Source of the DNA: DRTC01 sp964521025
GTDB taxonomy: Bacteria; Cloacimonadota; Cloacimonadia; Cloacimonadales; TCS61
DNA length: 64,000 nucleotides
NCBI GenBank assembly: GCA_964521025.1
Contig: CAZFPK010000002.1
Span: 1 to 64,000 of the forward strand
Reading direction: 5' to 3'
A program made the translations under genes and the position numbers. Under the pieces are notes generated by a model. The model saw nothing but the letters and a program-made list of their open reading frames with translations. It was not told the DNA's origin and made no database searches. The stretch's first letter is position 1, and each line of letters opens with the position of its first letter. Shown here in pieces: positions 33,726 through 43,506 of the stretch.

Positions 33726-34967
33726 TTATTGTGGAATAGTAAATGTGAAATAATTGTTTTTGGTTATTTTTTCAGGTTTTTTTCTGTTTGGATTAATGAT
33801 CAGCAGATATTTCCCGGGAATAATATCGGGAATATAAAAAGTGTAAGTCACAGGATTTGCAACAATTTGAGACCTTTCATATTTTTCCAGGTTGATCGCC
33901 ATGATATCTTCTTCGACAAATTCATGGAACATTTCTCCCCTGTAATTCAATCCGAAACTAAAAACATTATTCGCAAAAACACTGTTATTGGTCATCATCA
34001 CACTGGTTGGTTCGATAAAATAATCACCGGCAATCTCGATCTCGAGACGATTGAGTTTGCGGGAAAAAATATTGTTGTCCATATTTATATCTTTTTGGGA
34101 AATTCCATCACTGAAAAGCGAATCGATCCCGACTATGACCAGGTCGTTTGGTAACAGATTTTTATCCAGATGAATGGGAATATAATTTTCATATTTTGAG
34201 GATTGGAATGTACTGTACCCGGAAGTAAATAATTCGGTTTTGTCCCGGTTTTTACTGTGTCGATAGACTTCATAATGAAAATCTATCTTACTTTCTTTAT
34301 TGGAATTATCTTCGACTTGCAGGATAATACCTTTATCGATATTTATAATATCGTTTAGTTTCAGATCGAAATTCTCGCTGTAAGGTTCATTTTTTCCTTT
34401 GGAATTGAATTTACCGGAAAATACGATCAATTCTTCTTCTTTAATATTGAAGAAAGAAAGCACAACTATCACCTTTTCCGGAACTTCCGTTACTTCACCG
34501 ATCCTTGTATGTTCCGTTTTTTTGGAATTCAGTAATTTTTCAGAAATGGGTAATCTCATGGTTGCATTATGGATCCTGACCACGCATTCTATGACTTGCG
34601 TAGAACCTGCATTCACGGAATCGATGAGTGCTTCGACTTTTTTATAATTCAAACTAACTCCGGCATAAATAGATTTTCTCCGGTATTTTTCCGGTAGTCT
34701 TTTCCTGATCTGGTTTCCTTCATCGGTTGTAACATAAAACTTGATCTTTTTAAAAGGATTTTTAAGAAGATTCTCCTGTTTCTCGATCTGTAATTCATGA
34801 TATTCGGACAACCACTCAGCTGGAAACTGTTTTTTTTGAATATCCGGATCCTGCATCCGGTTTTTATCATTGCAGGAAAATAATGAAAAAATCAAAAATG
34901 AAGGAATAATTATTTTTCTAAAAAAGAGTTTGCAGAAAGTTCTATCTTTTGTTTTGGATTTATTCAT
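33726..34967 (-). CDS. Large lipoprotein of unknown function
   Basis: A 413-residue exported lipoprotein. The start at 34967 is chosen because AAGGA lies 7 bases upstream and it gives a signal peptide ending FSLFSC; an in-frame ATG at 35048 would bury the signal. The body is beta-rich (KVIVVLSFFNIKEEELIVF, YTFYIPDIIPGKYLLIINPN), and its last third resembles Ig-like domains, but no family is recognised. It shares an operon with the membrane protein at 31719, with which it may form an envelope complex. Confidence 0.55.
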   Translation of the reverse strand: MNKSKTKDRTFCKLFFRKIIIPSFLIFSLFSCNDKNRMQDPDIQKKQFPAEWLSEYHELQIEKQENLLKNPFKKIKFYVTTDEGNQIRKRLPEKYRRKSIYAGVSLNYKKVEALIDSVNAGSTQVIECVVRIHNATMRLPISEKLLNSKKTEHTRIGEVTEVPEKVIVVLSFFNIKEEELIVFSGKFNSKGKNEPYSENFDLKLNDIINIDKGIILQVEDNSNKESKIDFHYEVYRHSKNRDKTELFTSGYSTFQSSKYENYIPIHLDKNLLPNDLVIVGIDSLFSDGISQKDINMDNNIFSRKLNRLEIEIAGDYFIEPTSVMMTNNSVFANNVFSFGLNYRGEMFHEFVEEDIMAINLEKYERSQIVANPVTYTFYIPDIIPGKYLLIINPNRKKPEKITKNNYFTFTIPQ

Positions 34968-35081
34968 GATCTGTTCCTTGGGTAATTTCTTTACATTCTT
35001 ATAAAGAATACCGGTAATCCTCAATAAAACTGAAATTATGTCAAACAAGTTTTATCATTTATTAACTATATTTACCATAAC

Positions 35082-37568
35082 CTATTCTTCCTTCAGTGCT
35101 GCTGCTTCATCAGGAGTCCGCTCTCTCATCGTTAATGCACCGGTAAAACATTGAAAATTACACATCATACAACCGATACATTTTTCCGGTTCTGTAGTAG
35201 GATATTTATCCTGGTTAAAAGAGATTGCCATATACGGACAGCGTAAACAGTTACCGCACTGCAAACAAAGATCCGTATTACATTCGGAAATCATCTTCTT
35301 TGAAGACAATTCCATAAAGTCGATTATAGGATTTGGAAGAGCAATCCCGATCAGTTCGGATACCGAACTTATTCCCCGTTCTTTCATCAAATAGCTGAGT
35401 CCAGATTTAAGTTCATCGATAATATGATAACCGTATTTTGTGGCAATGGTGCAGAATTGAACAGTGTTAACACCTAGAGCAAGGAAATCAGCAGCGGATT
35501 TATAGTCCATAGGACCTCCATTACCGGATACTGCTAAACCCACAGGAGCAACTTTAGCCAGTGTGAAATAACTGAGAGGAGTAACGCTGTCACCACTCAT
35601 ACCAACTATTATACCTTCTTCCCATTTTTTCTTCCCCGGTTTGAAGCAAACTGATGGGAATGAATTCGCGAGTGTTATGCCGGCTTTTTTATCAGGATAT
35701 CTATTAAACACTTCTTTGATTGCATTCGCAATAGGAATGATCGAGGTTACCGCAGCAGTCAGCTTAAAGAGTTTGGGAATATTTCCATCACCTTTTTCCA
35801 AAATCCAATCTATTATAGCTGCAGTTAATTTTGCATTCTGGGAAACGATATCTCCTTCGGTGCCGTCTCCACCTTGAGGACAGGAAAGACTGTATTCGAT
35901 TGCCATTGCTCCGGCAGCTTCGAGCTTGCGGGTATTATTCTGCCAGACCTTTTTATCTTCTTCATCATTCCCGGTTACGGGTCCTCCGGTCGAAGCAGCA
36001 ACAAGTCTATCCGGATATTCATCTACCAACTGCTCGATTTCCCTGCAAACTCTGTCCAGATTATGACCCGATACATTGTCGCGATTGCCGAAAGTTAATT
36101 CATTGAACCGGTTCATATACCTTTCCGGAATATGGATGGGAAGGTTATCAAAAGCTGTTTTCATGATTGCACCGGACCAGCTGGCATCGAATGCGGCTTT
36201 CATCTGCTCGAGACCGTCTGTTAAAGGTGATGCAGACAATAAGAATGGTGAACTTAACTGTTTTCCAAAAAAATCCGTATCCAAAGGAACCGGAATAGTT
36301 TTAAAACCGGGCAATATAGCAATACTCTTAACTTTTTTAGTAATATCGGGTTTTTCTTCTCCAGAAAGGAATGCATCTATTTCGAGAGCCGCATTTTTGC
36401 CGGCTGCAACAGCTTCGACAACAGTTGTCGGACCATTCTCGTAATCTCCGGCATAGAATATTTTCGGATCATCAATTTTCTCAAATTCCGGTTTGTTACC
36501 GATGGCGATGATAACATCTGAAATATCCTTTCTTATTTGAGAAGTTCCTGCTATATCTTCCATATTTTGGGGATGGAATTCCTTACCTTTTTTAAGTCTA
36601 ACTTTTATTGTTTCAATTCCTGTTATTTTACCATTACTTTTGACTATTTTTTTTACTCTGATGCGACTGTTTATATCTGCTCCGCTTAAAATCAATTCTT
36701 TCATCTCTTTTTCTGTAAGCGGCATTTCCTCCAAATTTTCGAGCATGAACATCTCGACAGATTTTTTATTTTGTTCCTTTAAAGTTAAAACACAATCACA
36801 CGCTGTAGCTCCACCTCCAATAACTGCTATCCCTGATTTCATAGCAAAAGACGCGGGATTCTTTAGATAATCCGTGCCGTAAATTGCTAAATCTTCATTT
36901 TCAATTCCTAAAGATAGATTACCGGTCAAACCCGGAGCAACCAGCACAGCATCATAATCCTGCTCAAGTAAACTCACAGGATTATCCACTTTGGTATTAC
37001 ATTCAATCTTAATTTCTCCCAGGGACATAACAAATTCAATATCTGTTTTCAAGACATCTTCCGGGAGTCTGAAACCAGGAATCAAATTACAGGCTCCGCT
37101 CGGTTTAGCTTCTTTCTCAAATATTGTTATTTCATACCCTTTCCGAGCAAGTACGGCAGCAGCAGCAAGTCCAGACGGACCTACTCCGATAATCGCCACT
37201 TTTTTCTTATTCAGAGAAATATTTTCAAATTCAGGCATGACATCCATTTCTTTCGCTTTTAAGATAATCGTGGCTTGAACTGCCGGAATTTCGACCGCTC
37301 CATCAAATTTTTCATGCGCACACGATGCCATACAATGTCTGTCAGGACACACAACTCCGCAGATCCCGCCTAAAGGATTTTTTTTCATAATTTCACCAGC
37401 AGCTCGCTTGAAATCGGAAGGAAAACCTGTTTTTGCTGCCATGATAAAATCTGCCGGTGAGCAATCTGCCGGGCAGGCTTCCTTACAGGATTTCTCTTCA
37501 CAATACTCGCATTTAAGAATCTCATTTTTTAATTGTGCATCCGTTAGAAAAATATTATTTTGATTCAT
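35082..37568 (-). CDS. Dihydropyrimidine dehydrogenase-like flavoprotein
   Basis: An 828-residue enzyme with DPD/PreT-PreA order. An N-terminal Cys-rich 4Fe-4S domain (CEYCEEKSCKEACPADC, GGICGVVCPDRHC) is followed by a GltD-like FAD/NADPH domain (VAIIGVGPSGLAAAAVLARK; second dinucleotide site SGIAVIGGGATACDCV). An FMN-binding DHOD-type barrel (about 430-750) follows, with YSLSCPQGGDGTEG at the place of the DPD catalytic loop. Last is a two-cluster ferredoxin (CLQCGNCLRCPY, CIGCMMCNFQC). The loop differs from the usual SCPHG..GRG/GLACGQ sequence, so the substrate may not be uracil or thymine. It fits nitrogen-base catabolism and is divergent from the dehydrogenase pair at 37849. Confidence 0.8.
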   Translation of the reverse strand: MNQNNIFLTDAQLKNEILKCEYCEEKSCKEACPADCSPADFIMAAKTGFPSDFKRAAGEIMKKNPLGGICGVVCPDRHCMASCAHEKFDGAVEIPAVQATIILKAKEMDVMPEFENISLNKKKVAIIGVGPSGLAAAAVLARKGYEITIFEKEAKPSGACNLIPGFRLPEDVLKTDIEFVMSLGEIKIECNTKVDNPVSLLEQDYDAVLVAPGLTGNLSLGIENEDLAIYGTDYLKNPASFAMKSGIAVIGGGATACDCVLTLKEQNKKSVEMFMLENLEEMPLTEKEMKELILSGADINSRIRVKKIVKSNGKITGIETIKVRLKKGKEFHPQNMEDIAGTSQIRKDISDVIIAIGNKPEFEKIDDPKIFYAGDYENGPTTVVEAVAAGKNAALEIDAFLSGEEKPDITKKVKSIAILPGFKTIPVPLDTDFFGKQLSSPFLLSASPLTDGLEQMKAAFDASWSGAIMKTAFDNLPIHIPERYMNRFNELTFGNRDNVSGHNLDRVCREIEQLVDEYPDRLVAASTGGPVTGNDEEDKKVWQNNTRKLEAAGAMAIEYSLSCPQGGDGTEGDIVSQNAKLTAAIIDWILEKGDGNIPKLFKLTAAVTSIIPIANAIKEVFNRYPDKKAGITLANSFPSVCFKPGKKKWEEGIIVGMSGDSVTPLSYFTLAKVAPVGLAVSGNGGPMDYKSAADFLALGVNTVQFCTIATKYGYHIIDELKSGLSYLMKERGISSVSELIGIALPNPIIDFMELSSKKMISECNTDLCLQCGNCLRCPYMAISFNQDKYPTTEPEKCIGCMMCNFQCFTGALTMRERTPDEAAALKEE

Positions 37569-37848
37569 AGAAAATCCTCCTTAATTTTTTTGTTTGCAAT
37601 CGAATATAATAATATTTCAAGAGGAGAACGATACCTTTTTATCACCCCTTAAATCTCCAATAAAAAACATCGTTAAGAATTTTTAAATAAACTCTTAAGA
37701 TGAATATTTTTAAAAAATACATATCTTTAAAATAACTCCAACAGGTCAACAAGAATGTTTGCATATTCAAATAAACTCCGCTTTTTGCTTGACATTCAAA
37801 GAAAATGAAAATTCTTGAAGAAGTTTTTTAGGAGAAATTGGAGAAAAA
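37569..37848. promoter_or_regulatory. Divergent control region
   Basis: This 280-base gap separates the divergently transcribed flavoprotein genes and must hold both promoters. TTGACA occurs at 37789-37794 on the plus strand, but no good -10 lies at the usual distance. No clear operator palindrome is visible. Confidence 0.4.
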
Positions 37849-39945
37849 ATGAGCAATAACCGAATCAAGGAACATCCGATCCTGCCGATGATCGAGCGTC
37901 CTGAAATTACTTTTTATTGGAATAAAACACCTTTGAAAGCGAAAAAAGGTGAAGTCATTTCATCTGCTCTTTTTGCCAGCAATATTACAATTTTCGGACA
38001 TCATTTTAAAGATGGAAGTGCGCAGGGGATTTTCTGTGCAAACGGACAATGCGCAAAATGTGCTGTCATCGCCAATGGTATTCCGGTTAAATCCTGTATG
38101 ACAGAGGTTTCGGAAAATATGTTCATCGAAAGTGTGGAAGGACTTCCCAAACTGCCGGATGTTCAGGAAAAACCGAATATCAGTGATATTGAATTAATTG
38201 AAACAGAAGTGCTGATCATCGGTGGAGGTCCGGCAGGACTTTCAGCTGCAATCCAGTTGGGAAATCACGGAATTCAAACTCTGGTCATCGATGATAAAAG
38301 TGAACCTGGTGGTAAATTGGTGCTGCAAACGCATAAATTTTTCGGTTCTGTGGAAGATTCTTACGCCGGTACGCGAGGAAATGCAATTGGCAGGATGCTG
38401 ACGGAAAAAGTGCTTCGACTTAATCCTCCTGAAAAGGGGGAACAAAAGGGGGTTGAAGTTTGGACAAACAGCATTGCACTTTATGTTTTTAAAGATAAAA
38501 CAGTTGGAATTCTGAAAGATGGAATTTATAAACTGGTTGCTCCCAGAATTGTTCTGAATACAGCGGGAGCACGCGAAAAATTCCTCCGCTTCAAAGGAAA
38601 TTCTTTAGCAGGAATTTATGGAGCAGGAGCTTTCCAAACTTTAGTAAATCGAGATTTAGTGCGACCGAGCAAACGCTTGTTCATCATCGGTGGAGGAAAT
38701 GTCGGATTGATTGCCGGTTATCACGCTTTGCAGGCTGGAATCGAAGTTGTCGGATTAGCGGAAGCACTTCCCGAATGCGGTGGATACAAAGTTCATACGG
38801 ACAAATTGAAGAGATTGGGAGTTCCCATTTATACTTCCCATACGATCACTGCTGCTAAAGGTGAAGAATCTGTTTCCGAAATAATGATTTCTAAGATCGA
38901 TGAGAATTTCAAAGTCATCGCGGGAACGGAAAAGTCATTCGGATGTGATACGGTTTTGATCGCTGTCGGTCTGGAATCTGTCAGCGAGTTTACGGAAGAA
39001 GCGAAAACTGCCGGATTGAAAGTTTATTCTGCAGGTGATGCCTTTGAAATTGCGGAAGCATCGTCTGCTATGTTCAATGGGAAAATTGCCGGTTTGAAAA
39101 TCACCAGAGAATTACGAGAACACATCGAGGATATTCCGCAAAACTGGTATGAAAAAGCAGAAATTCTCAAAGCAGAACCGGGAAAAATTTCCGAAATGAA
39201 AATTCCTGATTTGAACGAAGGTGTTTTCCCGATGGTCTTTTGCGTTCAGGAAATTCCCTGTAATCCTTGCTGTACTGTTTGCCCAACCGATTCCATTTTT
39301 ATAAAAGGTGATCCCATCATGGATTTGCCGGTTTATGAAGGAAAATGTATCGGTTGCGGAAAATGTGTCGCGATTTGTCCGGGATTGGCGATCACTCTCG
39401 TCGATTATCGCAAGGATGCGGAATTTCCTTTTGTAACTATCCCTTACGAAGTTTCCAATCATAAAGTTAAGAAAGGTGATCCGGTCGAATGCGTGGATAT
39501 GGATGGAAACTTTTTGGAAAAATGCGAAATTATCGAGATCAAAGAGAACAAATTAACCGATAAAGCCCAATTGATCAAATTGAAAGTTCCTAAAAAAATT
39601 GCGAAAAAAGTTGTGTCATTCAAAATTCAGGTGGATGAAGTTTCAAAACCTTTGTCTGAAATTTCGGATAAAAAAACAGATAAAGAAATGGTCTGTCTTT
39701 GCGAGAGAGTAACTGCTGATGAAGCGCGAAACATGATCAGGAAAGGAATTACGGATATGAACCAGCTCAAGGCATTGCTGCGGACCGGAATGGGACCATG
39801 CGGAGCAAAATCGTGTGACAACCTGATAAAACAGATTTTCAAAGAAGAAAGAATTCTTTCCCAAAAAATAGAGTTTAATACGAGAAGACCTCTTTTCATA
39901 GAAGTTCCTCTGGGAAAATTCTCCGCCGGAGGTTCTCATGAATAA
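37849..39945 (+). CDS. SoxA-like 2Fe-2S/FAD/4Fe-4S dehydrogenase alpha
   Basis: A 698-residue multi-cofactor flavoprotein. It starts with a SoxA/HcnA-type 2Fe-2S domain (GIFCANGQCAKCAV about residues 63-76), then an FAD/NAD domain (VLIIGGGPAGLSAAIQLGNH; LFIIGGGNVGLIAGYHAL). A 4Fe-4S domain follows (CNPCCTVCPTDS, CIGCGKCVAICPG). It ends with a BFD-like [2Fe-2S] unit (VCLCERVTADEA ... GPCGAKSC). This is the layout of the alpha subunit of proline, hydroxyproline, nopaline or sarcosine dehydrogenases. It overlaps the beta-subunit gene by 8 bases, arguing for a heteromeric enzyme. Confidence 0.83.
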   Translation: MSNNRIKEHPILPMIERPEITFYWNKTPLKAKKGEVISSALFASNITIFGHHFKDGSAQGIFCANGQCAKCAVIANGIPVKSCMTEVSENMFIESVEGLPKLPDVQEKPNISDIELIETEVLIIGGGPAGLSAAIQLGNHGIQTLVIDDKSEPGGKLVLQTHKFFGSVEDSYAGTRGNAIGRMLTEKVLRLNPPEKGEQKGVEVWTNSIALYVFKDKTVGILKDGIYKLVAPRIVLNTAGAREKFLRFKGNSLAGIYGAGAFQTLVNRDLVRPSKRLFIIGGGNVGLIAGYHALQAGIEVVGLAEALPECGGYKVHTDKLKRLGVPIYTSHTITAAKGEESVSEIMISKIDENFKVIAGTEKSFGCDTVLIAVGLESVSEFTEEAKTAGLKVYSAGDAFEIAEASSAMFNGKIAGLKITRELREHIEDIPQNWYEKAEILKAEPGKISEMKIPDLNEGVFPMVFCVQEIPCNPCCTVCPTDSIFIKGDPIMDLPVYEGKCIGCGKCVAICPGLAITLVDYRKDAEFPFVTIPYEVSNHKVKKGDPVECVDMDGNFLEKCEIIEIKENKLTDKAQLIKLKVPKKIAKKVVSFKIQVDEVSKPLSEISDKKTDKEMVCLCERVTADEARNMIRKGITDMNQLKALLRTGMGPCGAKSCDNLIKQIFKEERILSQKIEFNTRRPLFIEVPLGKFSAGGSHE

Positions 39946-41086
39946 TTATGATGTGATCGTTATTGGAGCAGGTTCTGTCGGTGTTCCAACTGCACTGGCT
40001 TCAGCAGAAAAGAAATTGAAAGTTCTGGTTGTCGATGCTCTTTCTTCTCCAGGTCAGGGACAGAATAAAAAAGCGATCGGTGGGATTCGGGCAACTCATT
40101 CCGATTTCGGAAAGATCAAGATCAGTCAGCGCAGTATCGAGATTTTTTCAGGTTGGAAAGAAAAGTTTGAAATGGACATCGGCTGGATTTCCAATGGATA
40201 CAGTTTTCCTGCTTATTCGGATAAGGATGAAAAGAAGTTGAAGGATCTTCTGAAAATCCAGAAATCATTTGGTTTGAACATAGATTGGATTTCTGCGGAA
40301 GATTACAAAAAATTAGTTCCCGGAATAAACGAAGAAAACTTGAAAGGTTCGACTTATTCACCGGAAGATGGAAGCGCTTCTCCGCTTTTGGCAATCAATG
40401 CTTTTTATTTGAAAAGCCAGCATTTTGGAGCAGAATATAAATTCAGAGAACGAGTTATAAATTTGCAGAAAACAGCAGAAAGTTTTCAAGTCACAACTGA
40501 TAAAGGTGAATATTTCTGCAAATTTGTGATCAATGCAACGGGAAACGAAGCGGCAGAAATCGGGAAGATGCTGGATTTCGATTTACCGGTTGTTCCTGAC
40601 AGTCATGAAGGTGCGATCACCGAACCTGTGGAACGCTTTTTTGGTCCGATGGTCGTTGATATGCGACCTTCAAAAGATTCCGCAAATTATTATTTTTATC
40701 AAAATAATGAAGGACAGGTGATTTTCTGCATTACTCCAACTCCACCTTTTTATGGAACTGACAGTGATTCTACTTCCTGGTTCTTACCGAAAGTTGCAAA
40801 AAGAATGGTCAGTCTTTTTCCTAAACTAAAAAATCTAAAAGTGAGAAGAACCTGGCGCGGTCAATATCCGATGACTCCGGACGGATTTCCCATTGTTTCC
40901 GATACAAAGGAGTTTCCCGGTTTCATTCAGGCAGTTGGGATGTGCGGTCAGGGTTTTATGCTTGGACCCGGTTTGGGAGAATTGATCGTGAGAATGATCA
41001 CAAACGAATTATCTGCTGATGACAGAAGAATCCTGAAAAGTTTCACTCTTGATCGAGATTTTTCAGGTATGGAGCAGTTCAAATAA
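39938..41086 (+). CDS. DAO-family dehydrogenase beta subunit
   Basis: A 382-residue flavoprotein of the D-amino-acid-oxidase/sarcosine-oxidase-beta fold: FAD-binding DVIVIGAGSVGVPTALASA at the N-terminus, FVINATGNEAAEIGKML in the middle, and the C-terminal GFIQAVGMCGQGFMLGPGLG. It would oxidise an imino or amino acid and pass electrons to the alpha subunit encoded upstream. Sequence alone does not choose between proline, hydroxyproline, sarcosine or another N-alkyl amino acid. Confidence 0.83.
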   Translation: MNNYDVIVIGAGSVGVPTALASAEKKLKVLVVDALSSPGQGQNKKAIGGIRATHSDFGKIKISQRSIEIFSGWKEKFEMDIGWISNGYSFPAYSDKDEKKLKDLLKIQKSFGLNIDWISAEDYKKLVPGINEENLKGSTYSPEDGSASPLLAINAFYLKSQHFGAEYKFRERVINLQKTAESFQVTTDKGEYFCKFVINATGNEAAEIGKMLDFDLPVVPDSHEGAITEPVERFFGPMVVDMRPSKDSANYYFYQNNEGQVIFCITPTPPFYGTDSDSTSWFLPKVAKRMVSLFPKLKNLKVRRTWRGQYPMTPDGFPIVSDTKEFPGFIQAVGMCGQGFMLGPGLGELIVRMITNELSADDRRILKSFTLDRDFSGMEQFK

Positions 41087-41092
41087 ATTTAT

Positions 41093-41130
41093 TCGACTCG
41101 TAATCCGGCAGCTGCCAGAGACGAGTCGAA
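41093..41130 (+). repeat. ACTCGT palindromic repeat, copy 2
   Basis: The best-preserved copy of the palindrome (ACTCGT ... GGCAGCTGCC ... ACGAGT), sitting between the dehydrogenase stop and the MORN gene start. Copies lie at 11877-11910 and 60937-60970. Confidence 0.85.
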
Positions 41131-41141
41131 ACAAATCCAAA

Positions 41142-41660
41142 ATGAAATATTTAATAATTATCACAATTACTTTCATCTTTTTAATTCTCAATAGCGAAGA
41201 AGATTTTGATTTATCCTTCGATGATTCCTTTTTATTAGAAAATAATGCAAAACTGTTGTCTGAAATTATTTTCAAAGAAGATAAAGCCTTTCATAATGAT
41301 AGTTTATTCACCGGCATCGCTTATGAGAAATTTGAAAATGATAATTTTCAACTTTTAGAAAAATATAAAAATGGTCAAAAAGATGGTTTTTCTTTTTCCT
41401 GGTATGATAACGGACAAGTGCTACAGGAATTTTATTATTTGAAAGGAAATAAACACGGAGTATGTCAAACCTGGTATAAAAACGGACAAAAACAGATGCG
41501 AGGGATTTTTGCTTATGGTCGTTTGAATGGAGAATTCAAAGGCTGGGACGAAACCGGTTTTCTGCTCTTTGATCTGAACTATACGGATGATACTCGTCGA
41601 GAGGAATCGGAAATCGAGGAAGATCTGGAGGGAGATTCTAAGGATAACTCCAAAGAATAA
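41142..41660 (+). CDS. MORN/YwqK-like repeat protein
   Basis: A 172-residue protein with an N-terminal membrane or signal segment (YLIIITITFIFLILNS) and three MORN-type units (EKYKNGQKDGFSFSWYDNGQ, YLKGNKHGVCQTWYKNGQKQ, YGRLNGEFKGWDETG). It ends with an acidic tail. Such repeats often mediate lipid or protein contacts. The start at 41142 is used because an in-frame ATG at 41049 would lie inside the upstream gene and run across the palindromic repeat. Confidence 0.75.
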   Translation: MKYLIIITITFIFLILNSEEDFDLSFDDSFLLENNAKLLSEIIFKEDKAFHNDSLFTGIAYEKFENDNFQLLEKYKNGQKDGFSFSWYDNGQVLQEFYYLKGNKHGVCQTWYKNGQKQMRGIFAYGRLNGEFKGWDETGFLLFDLNYTDDTRREESEIEEDLEGDSKDNSKE

Positions 41661-41662
41661 TT

Positions 41663-42787
41663 ATGAAAGTATTTATCGAAAAGATACGGAAGTATGATCT
41701 TGATAAAATCTATAATTTTTTAGAAAAAACAACTGCTCAAATAAAACTCTGGGAAAAACTAAAAGACAAAAAAACCATTCTTTTAAAACCCAATTTATTG
41801 AGTCCGTTAAAACCGGAGAAAGCGGTAACTACTCATCCCGTAATTTTAGAAGCATTGATCAGACTTTTACATGAAAATAATAAAAAAGTTTGGATCGGTG
41901 ATAGTCCGGGAGGTTCGATTTCCGTGAAAAAAGTCTGGCAGGAAACCGGGATGAATTCTCTTGCGGAAAAGTATAAAATAAGACTCTTAAATTTCAGTGA
42001 AGGCGGCGTTTCATTAAAGAAATCAGGTATTTACGAATTTCCAATATCAAAATATTTTTTAAAGGCAGATGCTGTCATCAATATCGGAAAATATAAAACT
42101 CACAGTTTGATGTATTATACCGGATGCGTAAAAAATCTTTATGGAGTTATCCCGGGACTTAAAAAAGCGGATTTTCATAAATATCATCCGGATTATGAAG
42201 ATTTTGCAGAAATTATCACTTCTTTATTTTCTCTCGTCAAGGACAGGATCTGCCTGAATATCCTCGATGGGATTTTGGGAATGGAAGGAGAAGGACCATC
42301 AGCCGGAATTCCCCGGAATTTCGGAATTATTTTCGCATCCGAATCTGCTTCTGTAATAGACTTTTATGCTTCCAAAATGATGGGTTACACGACCAAACAA
42401 TTACATTATCTCGATGATTTCCTGAATATTGAAAAATTATCACAAGATAAAATCCTGATCGCAAAAGAATGGGAATCTTTTGTTTTTAAGAATGTGAAGA
42501 TCAGAAAAGTCGGTTTTCTGATAAAACTAATAAGCAAAACACCTGCTTTCATCAAAAACTTCTTAACCAAATATTATTATTATTATCCTGATTTTAATGA
42601 GAAATGTACTCTCTGTAAAGTTTGTGTACAAAGTTGCCCGGTAAAAATTATGAAGATTACAGGTAATATTTCGCACCCAATGATCGATCATAATAAATGC
42701 CTAAAATGTATGTGTTGTCATGAAGTCTGTCCATATCAGGCAATTTATATTAAAAAGAGTTTTCTGGCAAGACTGATGATCAAATAA
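41663..42787 (+). CDS. DUF362 ferredoxin-like protein
   Basis: A 374-residue protein: DUF362 domain (KTILLKPNLLSPLKPEKAVT, HPVILEALIRLL, IGDSPGGS, NIGKYKTHSLMYYTGCVKNL) followed by a C-terminal two-cluster 4Fe-4S module (CTLCKVCVQSCPVKIM, CLKCMCCHEVCPYQAI). These proteins are common in anaerobes and of unproven function, probably electron transfer. It starts 2 bases after the MORN gene. Confidence 0.88.
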   Translation: MKVFIEKIRKYDLDKIYNFLEKTTAQIKLWEKLKDKKTILLKPNLLSPLKPEKAVTTHPVILEALIRLLHENNKKVWIGDSPGGSISVKKVWQETGMNSLAEKYKIRLLNFSEGGVSLKKSGIYEFPISKYFLKADAVINIGKYKTHSLMYYTGCVKNLYGVIPGLKKADFHKYHPDYEDFAEIITSLFSLVKDRICLNILDGILGMEGEGPSAGIPRNFGIIFASESASVIDFYASKMMGYTTKQLHYLDDFLNIEKLSQDKILIAKEWESFVFKNVKIRKVGFLIKLISKTPAFIKNFLTKYYYYYPDFNEKCTLCKVCVQSCPVKIMKITGNISHPMIDHNKCLKCMCCHEVCPYQAIYIKKSFLARLMIK

Positions 42788-42870
42788 AAATTGGGAAAAA
42801 TTGAATTTATTCTTTTCAAGATTTCAACGATTTTGAAATTGGGAACAAAACTTGCAGGTTTGTTTGGGTT

Positions 42871-43506
42871 ATGATAAATATTAAATGGTTTGGTCATAGT
42901 ATGTGGAAGATCTGGAATGATGAAGTATCGATCATCACGGACCCATTCACAGACATTGGTTACAAAATACCTCTCAACGAAACTTGTGACATCATTCTAT
43001 CTTCACATGATCACTTTGATCATAATAATTTTTCTCTCATCAGAGGAAATCCTGAAATTGTGAATGCATCCGGGAAATTTAAAATAAAAGGAATTGAAAT
43101 TGAAACATTTCCTGTTTGGCACGATGAAAATTCAGGGCGAGAAAGAGGTCGGAACCTGTTAATGAAATTTACAGTTTCGGGAAAAAATTTTTTACATTGC
43201 GGTGATCTCGGTCATATATTAGATGATGAAATTATTGAAAAATTAGGAAAAATCGATGTCGTTTTTATTCCGGTTGGAGGATTTTATACGATCGATGCAG
43301 AAACAGCAAAAAAAATTGTTGATAAATTAAATCCAAAAATCATTTTTCCCATGCATTACAAAACTGAAGTTTTGAACTTTCCGATTGCTGAAAAAGAAAG
43401 ATATCTCAATTTGATCGAAAATTTTAGAAAGATCGATGAAAACACAATAACCTTAAAGGAAAGTGACTTCTCTCAAAAACAGGCAATAATAATGAACTAT
43501 GAATAA
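42871..43506 (+). CDS. Metallo-beta-lactamase-fold hydrolase
   Basis: A 211-residue MBL-fold protein of the UPF0173/lactonase-like group, with SSHDHFDHNN (metal ligands), HCGDLGHILDD, and MHYKTE near the C-terminus. It has the dinuclear-metal pattern HxHxDH and is probably a cytosolic hydrolase of phosphoesters or lactones. Its last codons overlap the next gene start by 8 bases. Confidence 0.85.
   Translation: MINIKWFGHSMWKIWNDEVSIITDPFTDIGYKIPLNETCDIILSSHDHFDHNNFSLIRGNPEIVNASGKFKIKGIEIETFPVWHDENSGRERGRNLLMKFTVSGKNFLHCGDLGHILDDEIIEKLGKIDVVFIPVGGFYTIDAETAKKIVDKLNPKIIFPMHYKTEVLNFPIAEKERYLNLIENFRKIDENTITLKESDFSQKQAIIMNYE

Noticed and set aside
37789..37820. Sigma-70 promoter upstream of the SoxA-like gene
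   Set aside because: TTGACA is present, but no acceptable -10 lies 16-18 bases downstream.
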